64,000 bases of DNA. Source: Amoebophrya sp. A120. Its lineage: Eukaryota > Sar > Dinophyceae > Syndiniales > Amoebophryaceae. The position numbers and the translations under genes were made by a program. Numbering within the stretch: position 1 is the first letter of the stretch; the number at the start of each line of letters is the position of its first letter. The notes beneath the pieces are model-generated. The model was not told the DNA's origin. It saw nothing but the letters and a program-made list of their open reading frames with translations, and ran no database searches. The DNA lies in contig CAJINV010000011.1 in the NCBI GenBank assembly GCA_905178155.1, forward strand, positions 581,982 through 645,981. Reading direction: 5' to 3'. This document shows, piece by piece, positions 1-11,144 of this stretch.

Positions 1-83
1 AAATGCCGGAGCTGCATGTCGGAAGCAGCCTGGGCGGCGGCGGTGGTAACGGAGTTTTTCACTTTTGAAGATGCCATCTTCAT
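1..83 (-). CDS. 5' end of a tandem paralogue of G1 (cut by window edge)
   Basis: The first 83 bases encode, on the minus strand, the same N-terminus as G1 (MKMASSKVKNSVTT...) and are nearly identical to 6524-6606. The homology continues upstream of the start codon to about base 541. The rest of this copy lies outside the window, so its integrity cannot be judged. It shows that G1 is one member of a head-to-tail duplicated pair. Confidence 0.7.
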   Translation of the reverse strand, partial: MKMASSKVKNSVTTAAAQAASDMQLRH

Positions 84-541
84 CTATAATTTCACGGAAA
101 GGTCTTATTTCGAAAGAAAAACAAAACGGGAACTTTCTCTGAACAAAAACTTTCTTTGTGCCACAATTTTTGGGGAACAACGAGGGTTGACTGTATGCGA
201 GCAAAAATTCCTTGTCCGAGTCTTTTCGATCATTTATTCTATCGAGTTCGAGGCACTGAACAAGTCGAAGCGACATGAAATCGAGACTCAGGTCAAAAAA
301 TCGAGTTGCGTTTTCAACATCTCGAGACGAAGATTACCAAGCGCGAGTTGTTTGTCAGCACCAAGAAAGCCTTGATGTTGTCCTGCAAAAAACCGGTACT
401 ATCGCTCGAAAGTGGAAACAAACTCAACACTCGGTGTCGGGTGCGAGAAAACGGAAAAAAACGAATAAGAAAGTCGAAATCAATATCAACAACGTAAACG
501 AAAAATAATCGCGCAAGTAACGACCGAAATTTTGAAAGAAA
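1..541. repeat. Segmental duplication, copy 1 (matches 6524-7067)
   Basis: Bases 1-541 match 6524-about 7067 at an offset of 6523, with few substitutions and small indels. The block covers the start of the G1-type coding region and its 5' flank. Beyond 541 the two copies diverge completely, so the breakpoint is sharp. Confidence 0.9.
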
Positions 542-3034
542 AGTCCTGCACTATTGGCAGTTTTGGGCAGTCGAGCACTTGAAAAAACCTTGGGGCTCGA
601 ATAAGAAGAAAGAGGATGAGCCACCGAACCCGAAGCGCGTCAACATCATATTAATTCAACCAAGTGAAGAAATAACCCAGTGGTCGTCTCTCATAGAATT
701 CGGCTTCGGTCTCGCTTTCTATACATTTTGTTTCTCACCGTCCTCGACATAGATGCTTTTTCAGCAACACCATTTTTTTGCGTATTAAATCAACATACTT
801 AATGTTCAGCGAAGAAGTTCATTTCTCGTCCAAAAGAGCACAGTCTTCTATTTTGCACTATTGCCACTATTGGCCCAGTGTGCCTGCTGTTCCTACACGG
901 TGGTAAGCATCTTTTTCTCACTGCAGGTCGGGCATCCGGAAGCCCACCCGGATGGTTATGGGCGCGTCCAGCGGCTCGTTAGTGGCCCGCCGGTGCCTGT
1001 CGACGGCGCGCAGAAGGTCCAACCACTATGACAATGCACAACTCGTCCCGCCCCTCCTTGTCACATGTAGTTTTGCATGGGCAGCAATACAAAGACCCGC
1101 AGCACATCCAAATTAATATATTTATATATGGAAGAAAATGGGGCCGGAGAGGTTCCGGTAGAGGGTGGGGAGAGGTTTGATAGAGGTAAAATAGAGGTTG
1201 GGAGAGGTAAAGTAGAGGGTCGGGAAAAAATAGAGGGTCGGGGAGAGGTAAAACGAGAGGTAAAGGAGAGGGTAGGGAGAGGGTGGGTAGTATGTCCGCC
1301 CGTATAGCGGGGCTATACGCCCGAAGAGGGTAGGTAGAGGGTGGACAGAGGTCAAATAGAGGGTAGGGGGAGAGGGACGAGAGGGTCAGAGAGGGTGCGT
1401 AGTATAGAGCGACCCTCTATGTGACCCTCTACCGCGACCCTCTCCGGGAGCCTCTATTTTACCTCTCGGGGGACCCTCTCGGGACCTCTCCGACCCTCTC
1501 CGGGACCCTCTCGGACCCTCTCCTGGACCCTCTCATCGACCCTCTCGTCGACCCTCTCCTCGACCCTCTCATCGACCCTCTCCTCGACCCTCTCGCGGTG
1601 CTGCTCTTCCAAGGGCTTCGCGTTCTTCTTGGGCGCGGTTCATAACCGGGTCCACGTTCCCGGGGCGGCGTCGGGGTTTTGTTTTCAAGCGCGCGAAACG
1701 AGGAGCCGCGCAGCGCCCGCACCGTGCTGCCTGCGGGGGAGGGACAACAAACTCGGCGGCCTCTTGGGTGGCATGTGCGCAGAGGGTGGGCAGCGAGGGC
1801 TCGCGTCTTTTTGTTTTTGCCAGGCGATGGGGCCGATGGCTGCCCCTGCGTAATTTTGTTTGACCCGGTTCTAGGCAAGAAGCGAAGGAACCACCCCCCG
1901 CGACCGCCCCAGCCTTGCGCCTCGCCGGGCGTGTTTTTGGCCGCCAAACAAAAAACGAAGGACGCGCAGCGCACACCGCAGTAGCGCAGGGGGTGCGAGT
2001 CAGAAATTAAGGGGCGAGGAAAAAAAAGTCCCGGTCTGTCATGCTCTTTTCCTCAATTTGCTAGAACTTTTGGGCAAAATTCGCGAAAAGCTAGGCTTTC
2101 CGCATTACAGACCGCCGATTGGGAGGGAGCAAAATCGCACAAACAGCAACACAGGCCGACCAGTTACTTTTAAGAGATAACCCCCCGGAGTTTGTAACGC
2201 CGTCGCGAAATGCGGCGGAAACACAGAAACTCCACTGCTTCTCGCGGTGGTATGGTGGTGGTGGGGTTGACATGGGGCCAACGTCCACCACAGCGGTAAG
2301 CCCAAGGGGGCACGCGGTCGGTATGTTGCCACGCCTGCCGACCCGGCCGCCCCCAAGCGGGGCACAGAGCGCAGTCGCCTATCAGCCGGGGGCAGGAAGC
2401 GAAATTTTAAAACTTTATTTTTATTGGGCCTCTCCCGGACCCTCTCGCGGACCCTCTCGCGGACCACCTCCAGGAGCACAGCCTGCCCACTTGTCTGCGC
2501 GCGGCGCCCCCTAAAGAAACTCGCTAGGGCGCAGCGACCGGCTGGCATTGTTTCACTTCGCTTTCAGATCAGGGCGGCCGTTCAAAGTGCGTGCGCCGCT
2601 CTGCGTCCCCCAGAGGGGGCGCGGCGCCACGCCTTAACCTGGTCGGCCACCTAGGGTGGCCGCAACTTCTTTCCCACAGCGACCGCGCGCGCTGGCAGCA
2701 GGTGCGTCGCCCTTGTGGTGTCTTGAACGTTGGCGCCCGGAAATAGTTTCCTGCGCGCATTTTCCTACGGCGCGCAGGCAGCTACTAAGGCCGGGCATGC
2801 AGCAGCAGGTGGAAGTGTAGGACGCGCCCCGGCGCCGTCTATTAGTAACACAGGCAGGGCCCTTGAGGCGCGCCCCCCAGGGTGCCCACCGATGCCGAAA
2901 CATGGGCCGGGCTCTTTTTATTTGGTTGTGTAGCGGCGCGCTGCGATTCATTGCTGGCGCCACCTTCCCCACCGGGACACCTCCACCGAACAGCCCCCTC
3001 CCCGGCGGCCTTCGCCGGGGGGTGGCTGGTCATT
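542..3034. other. Intergenic stretch between the G1 paralogue and G1
   Basis: No open frame here looks like a real exon. It holds the GA/CT minisatellite at 1140-1605 and a GC-rich part from 1600 to 3030 whose overlapping open frames are explained by base composition. A short CT repeat recurs at 2427-2465. One frame at about 2842-2986 could be a last exon of G1 (see G1). Confidence 0.5.
1140..1605. repeat. GA-rich / CT-rich inverted minisatellite
   Basis: 1140-1400 is purine-rich with irregular GAGAGGGT-like units. 1405-1605 is its mirror on the other strand, with GACCCTCTC units that settle into a 12-bp period around 1520-1590. The two halves together form a long imperfect palindrome. Confidence 0.85.
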
Positions 3035-3217
3035 ATCATATGGAGCCTGTGCATGACACGTTCTTCATGCGCGTACTTTAGTACTGTTTGATCTTTATTT
3101 GCGGAATCTGTCATGCAAATAGTACCACGAGGGCAGCCGCAGCGCTTATATTTTTTGGTCTTTTGCATATTAACAAACAAGGGGGAGGGGTACTACAACT
3201 AGTTGTGCACCCTCATA
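2978..3217. mobile_element. Degenerate family B introner relic
   Basis: The right arm (…TTGTGCACCCTCATA) and an interior block (GTGCATGACACGTTC..., TAGTACTGTTTG...) match the family B element at 30313. The left arm is largely lost; its edge is approximate. The G1 stop codon falls inside the right arm. Confidence 0.6.
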
Positions 3218-6200
3218 ACCACGTATCAGTTTCGCGGAGAATCCGCGGATTCCGCTCCTCAGCCGATGCTTCCGACTCGCTCTCCCCCACGAAATCGTCG
3301 TCATCCAGCGGCACTGCGTCCGCGTTTCCAGAAATGCCGTCTGGGTGGTCATCGTCCTCCATCGGCACCACATCCGCGCAGCTACCGGCGGTGCCCGAGG
3401 TCTCGTCGGGCTGGTTTGTCCCGCCCGCGCCGTCGGAACAGCGGCCATTCGCGGACTCATCCTCCTCTCTCTCCTCGCCATCACTGTCGTCGCCATCTAT
3501 GCCTTGCTCAGATGTTACAATCTCGAACGTTTACAATTATAAAAATCCGGATTTGTGCTGCTAGAAGAACTTCTCGTCAGCAATCACAAACACAATTCGA
3601 CCTTACTGTGACACAGCAAGGTCAGATTGTGATTCCGCGTGACAGGTGCTAGAGCGGCCAACCACGTGAGAATTCTGTTCTGGTGAAATTTGTGGATGCA
3701 AAAAATACAAGACTCTCTATGTTCCTCATGCTGTTCTTCATCCAAGGTAAATTCCAGACTCTATTGCAACGTTTGAGATTGTAACACCTGACAAGGTCAT
3801 ACGGTCGCTGACGCTTTCTTCCTGCTCGTCCTCCGCTGGGGAAGGTTCCTCAAAGAGTCCGTCCACAGAAAACGAGAGGTGCTCGAAAGTACGGTTCTCG
3901 CAGGCAGCGAGCTGCTCAGTCGGCGCGTGCAGTGACTCGCACCAGCTAGAGGCTTCGTCAAAGTGAAGTTTCAGCAGCTGCTGCCCTTCGGGAGTCCGGG
4001 TCGCCTGCACAAGCTGGACTAGGGTGCGGAGCTCGCTGACGCATGCCTCCGCTTCCGATCTGGTAGCAACACCAGGCACGCGGAACTTGCGCTCGCGAAG
4101 TCGGTTGGCCACGTAGACTGCTAATTTGTCTGCTTCATCAGCACCACCATCTGCCTGCTCAACCTTGATTTGGATGGCGTCCGCCTCCGGGTCGGGAGCC
4201 GCGTCCCCCGGAAAGACAACCCGCACGTCGGCATCGAGCAGTCCAAACGCGCCCAGCGAGGCGTTTCCTCGCGCAGTAGATTTTTGCACCCCCTGAATCT
4301 GAAGCGAGAGGAAGGTGCCGGAAATGGTGTCTACTTTGAAAATAGCAGCGATGTGCTTCTGCTTGAACTCGAAGCGCGGTTTGACGGAGAACGGATCGAG
4401 CCGCGGCAACTTGGGTAGCTCCCCAATTTTAAGGCCAAGTCCACTCCACACCGGCGTCAAGTTTTCGCTTCTCCACAAACACTTCTGGTCGTAGATGAGG
4501 TGATGCCGTTTGTGATACTCTTCATGCATTGCAAACATGTCTTGGTCTGGAACACAGTAACTGGTGATGCTACGTCTACACCCTGCAAGAATCTGTGTTA
4601 CATGTCTGCCAGCAGTTGTCCACTTTTGACCAAGTTGAGAGGGAGTTTCTCACGCATGACAGGCATGATAGAGGTCGCACAGAATCTGTCATGCCAGGTC
4701 CTGCATTGCAGACCTCATGGGTCACGGAAAATCTGCATGACAAGCTTCCACACTGCCAGACCCAGACACGTTTGCATTTGATACTTTTGGTTCCACAGCA
4801 ACTTCTCCTTCTCGGAGGACACCTTGAGACTCAGTGAGCTAGTATCAAAAGGAAAAATCCCCCCGCCCCATATCGAAATGGAAATCTGTGACGCAGGATT
4901 TGTGTACACAAATTTGTCTTGCGGTGAAGGACTGCAGACAGATACAAAGTCCGGAACGGGGTGGCTTAGGGTAGGTACTTAGCATGGCAGACGTCTGCCC
5001 TAGTAGCGCAGCAGCGTTACAAATCGCCTGCGAAATGCAGCGGAAGCCGTGGCTTTGCTCTCTTGCAAGACAGACTCGATTTGTGACGACCACAAAGCAG
5101 CATCACAAATTTTGAAAAGCACGCCTTTTCGATATGGGGAGGGGGGATTTTTCGTCACAATAGCCAGACGGTAGCCCCCCCGCTGCTTCCATCTTTCCGG
5201 GGAGACTCACCGCGAACTCTCCCGCCAAAAGGTCAAGCTCACGAGAAAGCGCCATGTGGAGGGTGTGCAGCACGTAAAATTCTTTGCGTAGCGAAGGGAC
5301 GGAGTGGTAATGAAATCTAATATTTCCGGGAGTCGGAGGTGGAAATCCTCTGTCTACGCTGCGTTCTGCGAGTTAGTATGAATTTGTTTCGAAATTATTT
5401 TTTCCTCGTCCAAGGAACAATACTCAGCTTTTCACGTAACGAAGATAGTTAAGCGGATCTTTTTTACGAGCGACAGCACAAAAACAAAGACAATTGCACC
5501 TAAAAATCTGAAAAGATACCTGTGATGAGCTCGACCAGCAGCTGCCGTCCACTCGCAATCACCATTCCCCCTGCATTCACAACACAAAACTCCACGGCGG
5601 GTGCCAGAAGATGAGACTCCTTCGGCTGCACGAAGTCGGGGTTTTTCCAGCAGACACGGGCACCCATCCGTTCCATCGAAGCGCCGGACCACATTGCAAT
5701 AATCCGGTGCATGATCGAAGTGGAGGGAGCGGACTTCGTGCCACTGTCGGGTTTGATCTTTCGCGCTGCGTCGCAGATGCCCTTTACTTCACGCTTGTAG
5801 CTGCCGTGTATCCGCTGCAGATCGGAGATGATATAGTCCAGCGCATGGACATGCTTGTAGTAGCAGCGCTTTTTCGACTCCAGCAGCTCATCGTATTCGA
5901 CCAGTTTTTCCGCACGGTGGTATTCCTCGGCCGTGGACAAGGCTGCAGCGGTGTACTCAAGACACTTCCAAAGCCCCGGCTTATTCTTGAATGCGTCGTC
6001 GACACCTGCGATACAATTGCTCGTTGTGCGAGAAGATTCCGCCGGAAGAACTTGCCCTGCTCTCTCAGCAGCGGTCCCTTCATCTTCCTCGCCACCAGAT
6101 CTTGCCTGAAGATCCTCGTCGTGATGGCACGTAGATGGTACTACGTTTGTTGACTCAGCACTGCGGAACCAGTCATGTTCCAATCCGACGACAGCCGCAA

Positions 6201-6606
6201 GCTCCTCCGCCACCTGAAACGCGTCGAGGGTCCTCAAGGCCGCGGGCAAGATCGTCAGTACGGCACCAGGCTCCAGCAGGACAACCGACGGTGCGGCGCC
6301 GAATTCATGAGGGTCTGGTCCCTCGATAGCGCCGGGTAGTTCGTTCGAAGGAGGAGGACTGGAGGAAGATTCGCCGGAGGAAGATTCATCTTTGGAGGGC
6401 GCACTGGGGCGGACCGCACGCACCCTCTGCAGCAACTCGTCATATGCCGTACTCCCTGGCTCCCACCCCATCGCGGTTTCCAACGCAGATCGCGTGAAAA
6501 AGGCCCCTTCTTCAGGAACGGAGAAATGCCGGAGCTGCATGTCGGAAGCAGCCTGGGCGGCGGCGGTGGTAACGGAGTTTTTCACTTTTGAAGATGCCAT
6601 CTTCAT
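3213..6606 (-). CDS. G1: unknown conserved-looking protein, 773 aa, 5 exons
   Basis: I do not recognise a family. Exons (minus strand): 6606-5520, 5353-5162, 4836-4780, 4513-3804, 3488-3213, summing to 774 codons. Intron 1 is an ordinary GT-AG intron (5354-5519); the other three are IEs of families C, A and I. The N-terminal half has a Ser/Pro-rich stretch, then a helical region around YYKHVHALDYIISDLQ. The C-terminus is very acidic (DGDDSDGEEREEDE...). The stop lies in the arm of a degenerate family B element. If that relic is still spliced, the frame could continue to about 2842 (TWWRCPGGEGG...). The start chosen is the first ATG, shared with the duplicate copy at the window edge. Confidence 0.8.
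3494..3803. mobile_element. Family I introner in G1
   Basis: 310 bp. TIRs are built around GATGTTACAATCTCGAACGT and its inverse. DR GTCGC at 3489-3493 and 3804-3808. Excision joins EESVSD-DSDGEE in frame. Confidence 0.85.
4520..4779. mobile_element. Family A introner in G1
   Basis: 260 bp, degenerate left TIR. DR GATACT at 4514-4519 and 4780-4785. Excision joins WNQK-YHKRHH. The apparent Met at 4538 is inside the element. Interior (A1 subtype) runs antisense to the gene. Confidence 0.88.
4840..5161. mobile_element. Family C introner in G1
   Basis: 322 bp with arms containing GGAAAAATCCCCCC and its inverse. DR AGC at 4837-4839 and 5162-5164. Excision joins GLPSG-SLSLKV in frame; the alternative CTA register would create a stop. 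Confidence 0.82.
5354..5519 (-). other. Ordinary GT-AG spliceosomal intron of G1
   Basis: Exon 1 ends ...ATCACAG and the intron starts GTATCTTTTC and ends GCGTAG. Joining gives LIT-DRGFPPPTPG in frame. No terminal inverted repeats and no flanking direct repeat, unlike the IE introns. Confidence 0.75.
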
Positions 6607-7067
6607 CTATAATTTCACGGAAAGGTCTTATTTCGAAAAAAAAACAAAACGGGAACTTTCTCTGAACAAAAACTTTCTTTGTGCCACAATTTTTGGGGAA
6701 CAACGAGGGTTGACTGTATGCGAGCAAAAATTCCTTGTCCGAGTCTTTTCGATCATTTATTCTATCGAGTTCGTGGCACTGAACCAGTCCAAGCGACATA
6801 AAATCGAGACTGCTCAGGTCAAAAGATCGAGTTGCGTTTTCAACATCTCCAGACGAAGATTACTAAGCGCGAGTTGTTTGTCAGCACGAAGAAAGCCTTG
6901 ATGTTGTCCTGCAAAAAACCGGTACTATCGCTCGGAAGTGGAAACAAACTCAACACTCGGTGTCGGGTGTGAAAAAACGAAAAAAAACGAATAAGTCGAA
7001 ATCAACGCACTTAAACGACTCATCGCGACATCTGCGCAAGTAAAAACCGAAATTTCGGAAAGAAAAG
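6524..7067. repeat. Segmental duplication, copy 2 (matches 1-541)
   Basis: Counterpart of the block at the left window edge. It contains the G1 start codon and about 460 bases of its 5' flank. Confidence 0.9.
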
Positions 7068-7084
7068 ATTTTAAAAACAGCAGC

Positions 7085-7583
7085 GAGCGCTGCGTGCTTT
7101 CAAAATGAGATCTCTTCCAAAAAAAAGAACAATGAGTACGCACCAGATAAGGCGCCTCGTTACGCAATATATTCCATGTTGTCACAGGCCACCAAAGTCC
7201 CGCTGACTTGAGCTTGACAAAGTTCATCCTCGTAAGTATAATATCTGTTGCAGCAAAACTCATTTCTCTTCTTCAAGGCGCAATCTACGCAAAAAGCGGG
7301 CAAGGCGCAATCTTTCGCAAGCGCGAAAGCGGATATTGGCGCTCTGCCACCAGCCTTCAAATCCTTTCTTCCATAGTGTACAGAAACTCCTGCGCTTGTT
7401 ATTTCCACGAACTGCCTTCAACGGCTGCTCATGGTGTGACGCCTGCGACGGAAAACAATTACACGCGCTCCTGGAGAAACAGAGTAGACGATGAAGGTAC
7501 TTATGCTAGTGCTGTTTTTTGACAGTGGAGGACGCTCCGTGTCTTTTGTTTTGGTCCGACGTGGATCTCTACTGCAATTTCTA
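7085..7583. other. Intergenic, G1 upstream / G2 downstream
   Basis: No supported gene. A short plus-strand open frame at 7208-7522 has no recognisable features. Spacing between the G1 5' flank and the G2 stop is about 0.5 kb. Confidence 0.4.
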
Positions 7584-10500
7584 TTAACCGGTCGTATTTA
7601 TGTCCTCGTCCTCGAGATCAGAATCAGAATCGAAGAGCGTCGAACCGCGCGTCCGCGGCGTCCCGGAGCCAGTACTACTTGCCCAGCTATGATGCCTGCT
7701 GCCCCGGGACAACAACTTGCGACGAACCGCCGGATCTCCCGCTGGTCGTCCATGTTGTAGTTCTGGCTGCTGCCGAGAACCACGAGAAGCTCCTGCCGGT
7801 GGCGGGACGCGACAAATGCGCGCGCTTTGCAGCCCGGTCCGCAGGAGCCGCAGCAGCGTCCGAATTTCCGCCTTTGCAAACGGATCCGCGGTGTAGGCTG
7901 CGGCACAGTGGTCCAGTGGCGCTAGTGGTTCCGGAACGACCTTTACCGGCACATATGGAGGAGGCAAACCGGACGAGTAGGAGTGAAGCACTGTATGAAC
8001 TGCAAAAGTATCGTACTCGTATAGATGCATTTTTTCTCAGCATGAGAAATAAAATTTGTAATGCGGATTTACCTTAAGAAAGAAATTTGTAATGCATGAA
8101 TGCGATTAGTACGAGTACGATACTTTTGTACAGGATACACTGCGGCGCCGACCAACTCCGTCAGCACGTCGAATCGCAAGGCGGCGATGGACTCCTCCTC
8201 CGCCTCAGAAACCGCAAAGTTGACGACGGGGCGGCCGACCGCGTCCGTGCAGACGTCGGCTACCAGTGCGGCGAGTTCGCCGGCCAGCCGACATAGACTC
8301 CCCCCGCCATCCCACAACACCATCTTCGCCAGATTCGCCAGCGCCGTCCCCTGCGCCAGAAAGTACAGTCCCGTCTCGCGCGGCGCACAGCTCCCGAACA
8401 GCGGTTCCCCGAGCGCGAGGCGCACCAGCATTTCCTGAACCGCTTGCACCGCGAGCAGACCCGCGTGCGTGACAGAAGCACAGGCTGTGGTCGACAGAAA
8501 TTGTAACGGAGATGCTCCTGCTGGGCCAGCAGGCTGTTGCGCTGCAGCTTCTAGGATATTGATTCCGCCCTGCAAGGAGCGCGACAAAAACGTCGACGAC
8601 GCAGACGTTCCAGCATTGATTGTACCACTACTACCACCTGTTGTTCCACCTTCGATCACCGCGGCGGCTGCTGCTGAGAAGGCACTCGCACCCGTCATCG
8701 CCGCAGCGCCCGCACACGGCCCGCTGCGGATAAAGTCCGCCAACGTGTCGCGCGCCATCTGCAGCTGCTGCAGTGGCTCGAGAAAGGTCGCCGACGGACG
8801 CACGTGGGGAGCGCGGACGGGGCGCACCCGGAGACACTGCACGGCGAAGACGCGCAATGTCCAAGCGAGGAGTTGCCCGTACTTGTTTTTCCGCCCGCAC
8901 AAACTTTTCAAAGCGTCCTCGGTCACGAACGCCAGCGCGAGATTGCGCAGCAACGCCAGCGCGAGCCCGAGCCGCGCCAGGTCGTCGTCGGACACCCCCT
9001 TTTCGTTCCCCCGCAAACCAGAGTACGTCGTGTCGTGCAGGAACCCGATTGCGTTCGCGAGAACCACCAGCTGTGCGGCCCACCGCGCCGCCCGCAAGCA
9101 CGAGGCCGAGATTCTGCCGATGTGTCGGGTGCACTCCCCCAGCCGATGTTGAGCTATCAAATGTAAAAGTGTCTGGGTCTGGAAACTTGTGATGCTGTGT
9201 GGCGTATCATGAGGAGGCGACAATTGCTGGCTCAGCATGATAAGTTTTTGAGCTTCTAGAGGTTGCCTATTCTGCATGACAAACTACGTTTCTGCATGAC
9301 AGAAAAGTAGGGCTCTTTGGTAATGTGCATGACAGATTTAAGAATCACGCCAGACAAGCATGACAAACTTGCATTCTTCCAGACCCAGACATTTTTACAT
9401 TTGATATGAACGTGTGCCGCTCGACTGGAATTCATCTCCGCCGTCTCATCGGCTCCTGGTCCTCGCGGCGGACCCGCAGATGAAGTACCGCTGCTACTGA
9501 TTTCACGTGCAAATCGCCGCAACCGCTCGACGCGGAACAGTTTTGCGAGCGCGCGGCCGCAAGTTGCACCGGCCCAGCGGATATCAAATGCAAATACGTC
9601 TGGGTCCTCTGGAACAAAGCAACTTGTCATGCTAAATCTGAATCATGGAAAATAAATCTGTGTTGCATGATTACCGAATAAAGTTGTCCACTTTTGACAT
9701 AATCGAGAGGCAGTTTCTCATGCAGGAGAGGCATGATAGAGCTCTCACAGAATCTGTCATGCTATGTCCTAAATACCAGACCTCATGGGTCATGGAGAAC
9801 CTGCATGACAAGTCTGGCATTCTTCCAGACCCAGATCGATATTTGCATTTGATAGCGGAGGCACTGCGGAACCACTACTCCCGGCGCTCGGCTGGGAGTA
9901 GTCCTAACCCAAGAAGGTGGTTGTTCCCCGCCGTCTACGACTCTGTCGACCAGAGTCAGGAATTGCGCAAGCAGGTGGTTGGCTTGCTGGTCTACGGAGC
10001 TGTTCTTGTTCGACCTTGCAGTTACTCTACCTCGTCGCGAGGTAGTACAACTAGTTGATGGCATCATCATCTCCACGGGATTCAGCGCCAGTATTTCCTC
10101 GGTCTCGGTTATCGCAAGAAAAAAGTGTTACAGTTACACACTGTGTTGCAAGACCGGCAACACAGACAACCTTTCTCGTGCAGAAAATGCTTCGGAGCCT
10201 CGTTTCCTTCCTGTTTTCCCTTATGATCTTCGCATTGCAAGTTTTCTCTGTCACACAGAGAAAATTTGTGATGCAGAAACTCCAACAAATGTGTAACTGT
10301 AACACTTTTTTCTCGTGATATCGGTCCGGCACACAGGACACCGGCCCTGGTACGTCCGCGCTCGCCGCATCTGCGAATAGCACTTCCCGTGAATAAAATG
10401 TCCACACGGCCACAGACCGAAGCTGATGCGGCTTGATGTTTGTCCTGCTGGGTCTTGATGTTCCCGGACACATACAGGCTCCAGACAGATCGGGCACGAG

Positions 10501-11144
10501 ACTCCTTCTGGTGCTGATGTCGCCGCATAATAGTTCGGTCCGGTTCGTTGGTTCGATGCTGCATGACCTGGTCTAGTACCTCTTCCTGCAGATGACGAAC
10601 TGGTGCTGCCCGTGCTTTTTGTACTAGACCAACTGCTGCTGCTGCTGCTGCCGTGCGATTCACCTTCTACCTCGCCGGCGCTGTTCTGCAGGTCTACTAC
10701 ACACGTGAGAAACGCGCTTAGTTGCCGCGATTTCTCCCGCGAAAAAACCGACTGCCCGGACGGAGCGTCGGTTTTGTTTCCTCGAGAATTATTTCGTGGT
10801 CCTCTCCCCCCTGCTGCCCCACCTCCGGACGCCGACCGGAGAAAGGATCTGCGCTTGGCTTCCGCAAAAAGCAGAGTGTGACTGGAGGTCCTCGACGCCC
10901 CAAATGAAGGGCGTGGGACACCACGAGGACCACCTGGCGGGGTCGTGTCCCCCAGTCGTTCCTCCACTGCTCCCAGCAGCTCCTCCACGACGTGCTGCAG
11001 TCGGATCGTAAAAAATGCCGCGCACCAAACCGCAATTCCAGCCAGGGAAGTGAGGCGAGAAAGAAACATTTGCTTGTGATTTCGTCCTGGCATCATCAAC
11101 CGTTTGCTGCGATCTTCAAAAATAAAGTGGAACTCTGACTGCAA
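7584..11144 (-). CDS. G2: RING-H2 finger protein, probable E3 ubiquitin ligase, 886 aa, 5 exons
   Basis: Exons: 11144-10321, 10104-9855, 9576-9407, 9149-8138, 7988-7584, totalling 887 codons. Residues about 30-47 form one hydrophobic, possibly membrane-spanning segment. A Ser-rich linker follows, then a RING-H2 finger at about 217-272: CPIC, then CGHFIHGKC, then CPVC, the C3H2C3 spacing that binds two zinc ions and recruits E2 enzymes. After the RING, which is split from the rest by a family G IE just after its last Cys, comes a long helical, Arg/Leu-rich region with no family I can name, and an acidic tail (DSDSDLEDED). Membrane-anchored ubiquitin ligase activity is inferred from the RING alone; the substrate is unknown. 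All four introns are IEs. A second Met at residue 17-18 is an alternative start. Confidence 0.82.
7994..8137. mobile_element. Family F introner in G2
   Basis: 144 bp, arms GCAAAAGTATCGTACTCGTA-like. DR CACTG at 7989-7993 and 8138-8142. Excision joins VGAAV-LHSYSS. Confidence 0.9.
9153..9406. mobile_element. Family A introner in G2
   Basis: 254 bp. DR TGA at 9150-9152 and 9407-9409. Excision joins RAAHV-QHRLGE. Confidence 0.88.
9582..9854. mobile_element. Family A introner in G2
   Basis: 273 bp, A1 subtype in antisense orientation to the gene. DR GCGGA at 9577-9581 and 9855-9859. Excision joins VPQCLR-WAGATC. Confidence 0.9.
10110..10320. mobile_element. Family G introner in G2, next to the RING
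   Basis: 211 bp, arms AAAAAAGTGTTACAG-like. DR TCGGT at 10105-10109 and 10321-10325. Excision joins CPVCRT-ETEEIL. Another possible repeat (CGATA) would give an early stop; the TCGGT register agrees with the element ends seen in the other two G copies. Confidence 0.85.

Noticed and set aside
1421-2972. Several overlapping open frames on both strands at 1.4-3.0 kb
   Set aside because: They come from GC-rich and tandem-repeat sequence (DPLLDPLIDPL, RRGSMRGSRRGS), have no coherent protein features and overlap each other.
4500-4538. Start codon of a gene at 4538 (MFAMHEEYHK...)
   Set aside because: The ATG is in the arm of a family A introner; the real exon joins upstream sequence at KYHKRHH. 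Similar false starts occur in other exons next to introners, such as 9277, 18139 (really a TTG) and 20042.
4840-5163. CTA as the direct repeat of the first family C element
   Set aside because: It would produce an in-frame TAG. AGC gives an open frame and whole codons for the gene.
8469-9152. 227-aa plus-strand open frame
   Set aside because: It is antisense to the continuous G2 exon, which joins its neighbours in frame; the plus-strand frame has no such support.
7584-10104. The part of G2 after the RING being a PEX11-like peroxisomal protein
   Set aside because: Some Arg/Leu-rich helices reminded me of PEX11, but no diagnostic motif is present and the part is in frame with the RING exon.
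10052-10104. G2 ending just after the RING finger (CRTDNRDRG... stop)
   Set aside because: That needs a CGATA direct repeat inside the element; comparison with the G elements at 53158 and 55847 places the borders at TCGGT, which keeps the frame open.
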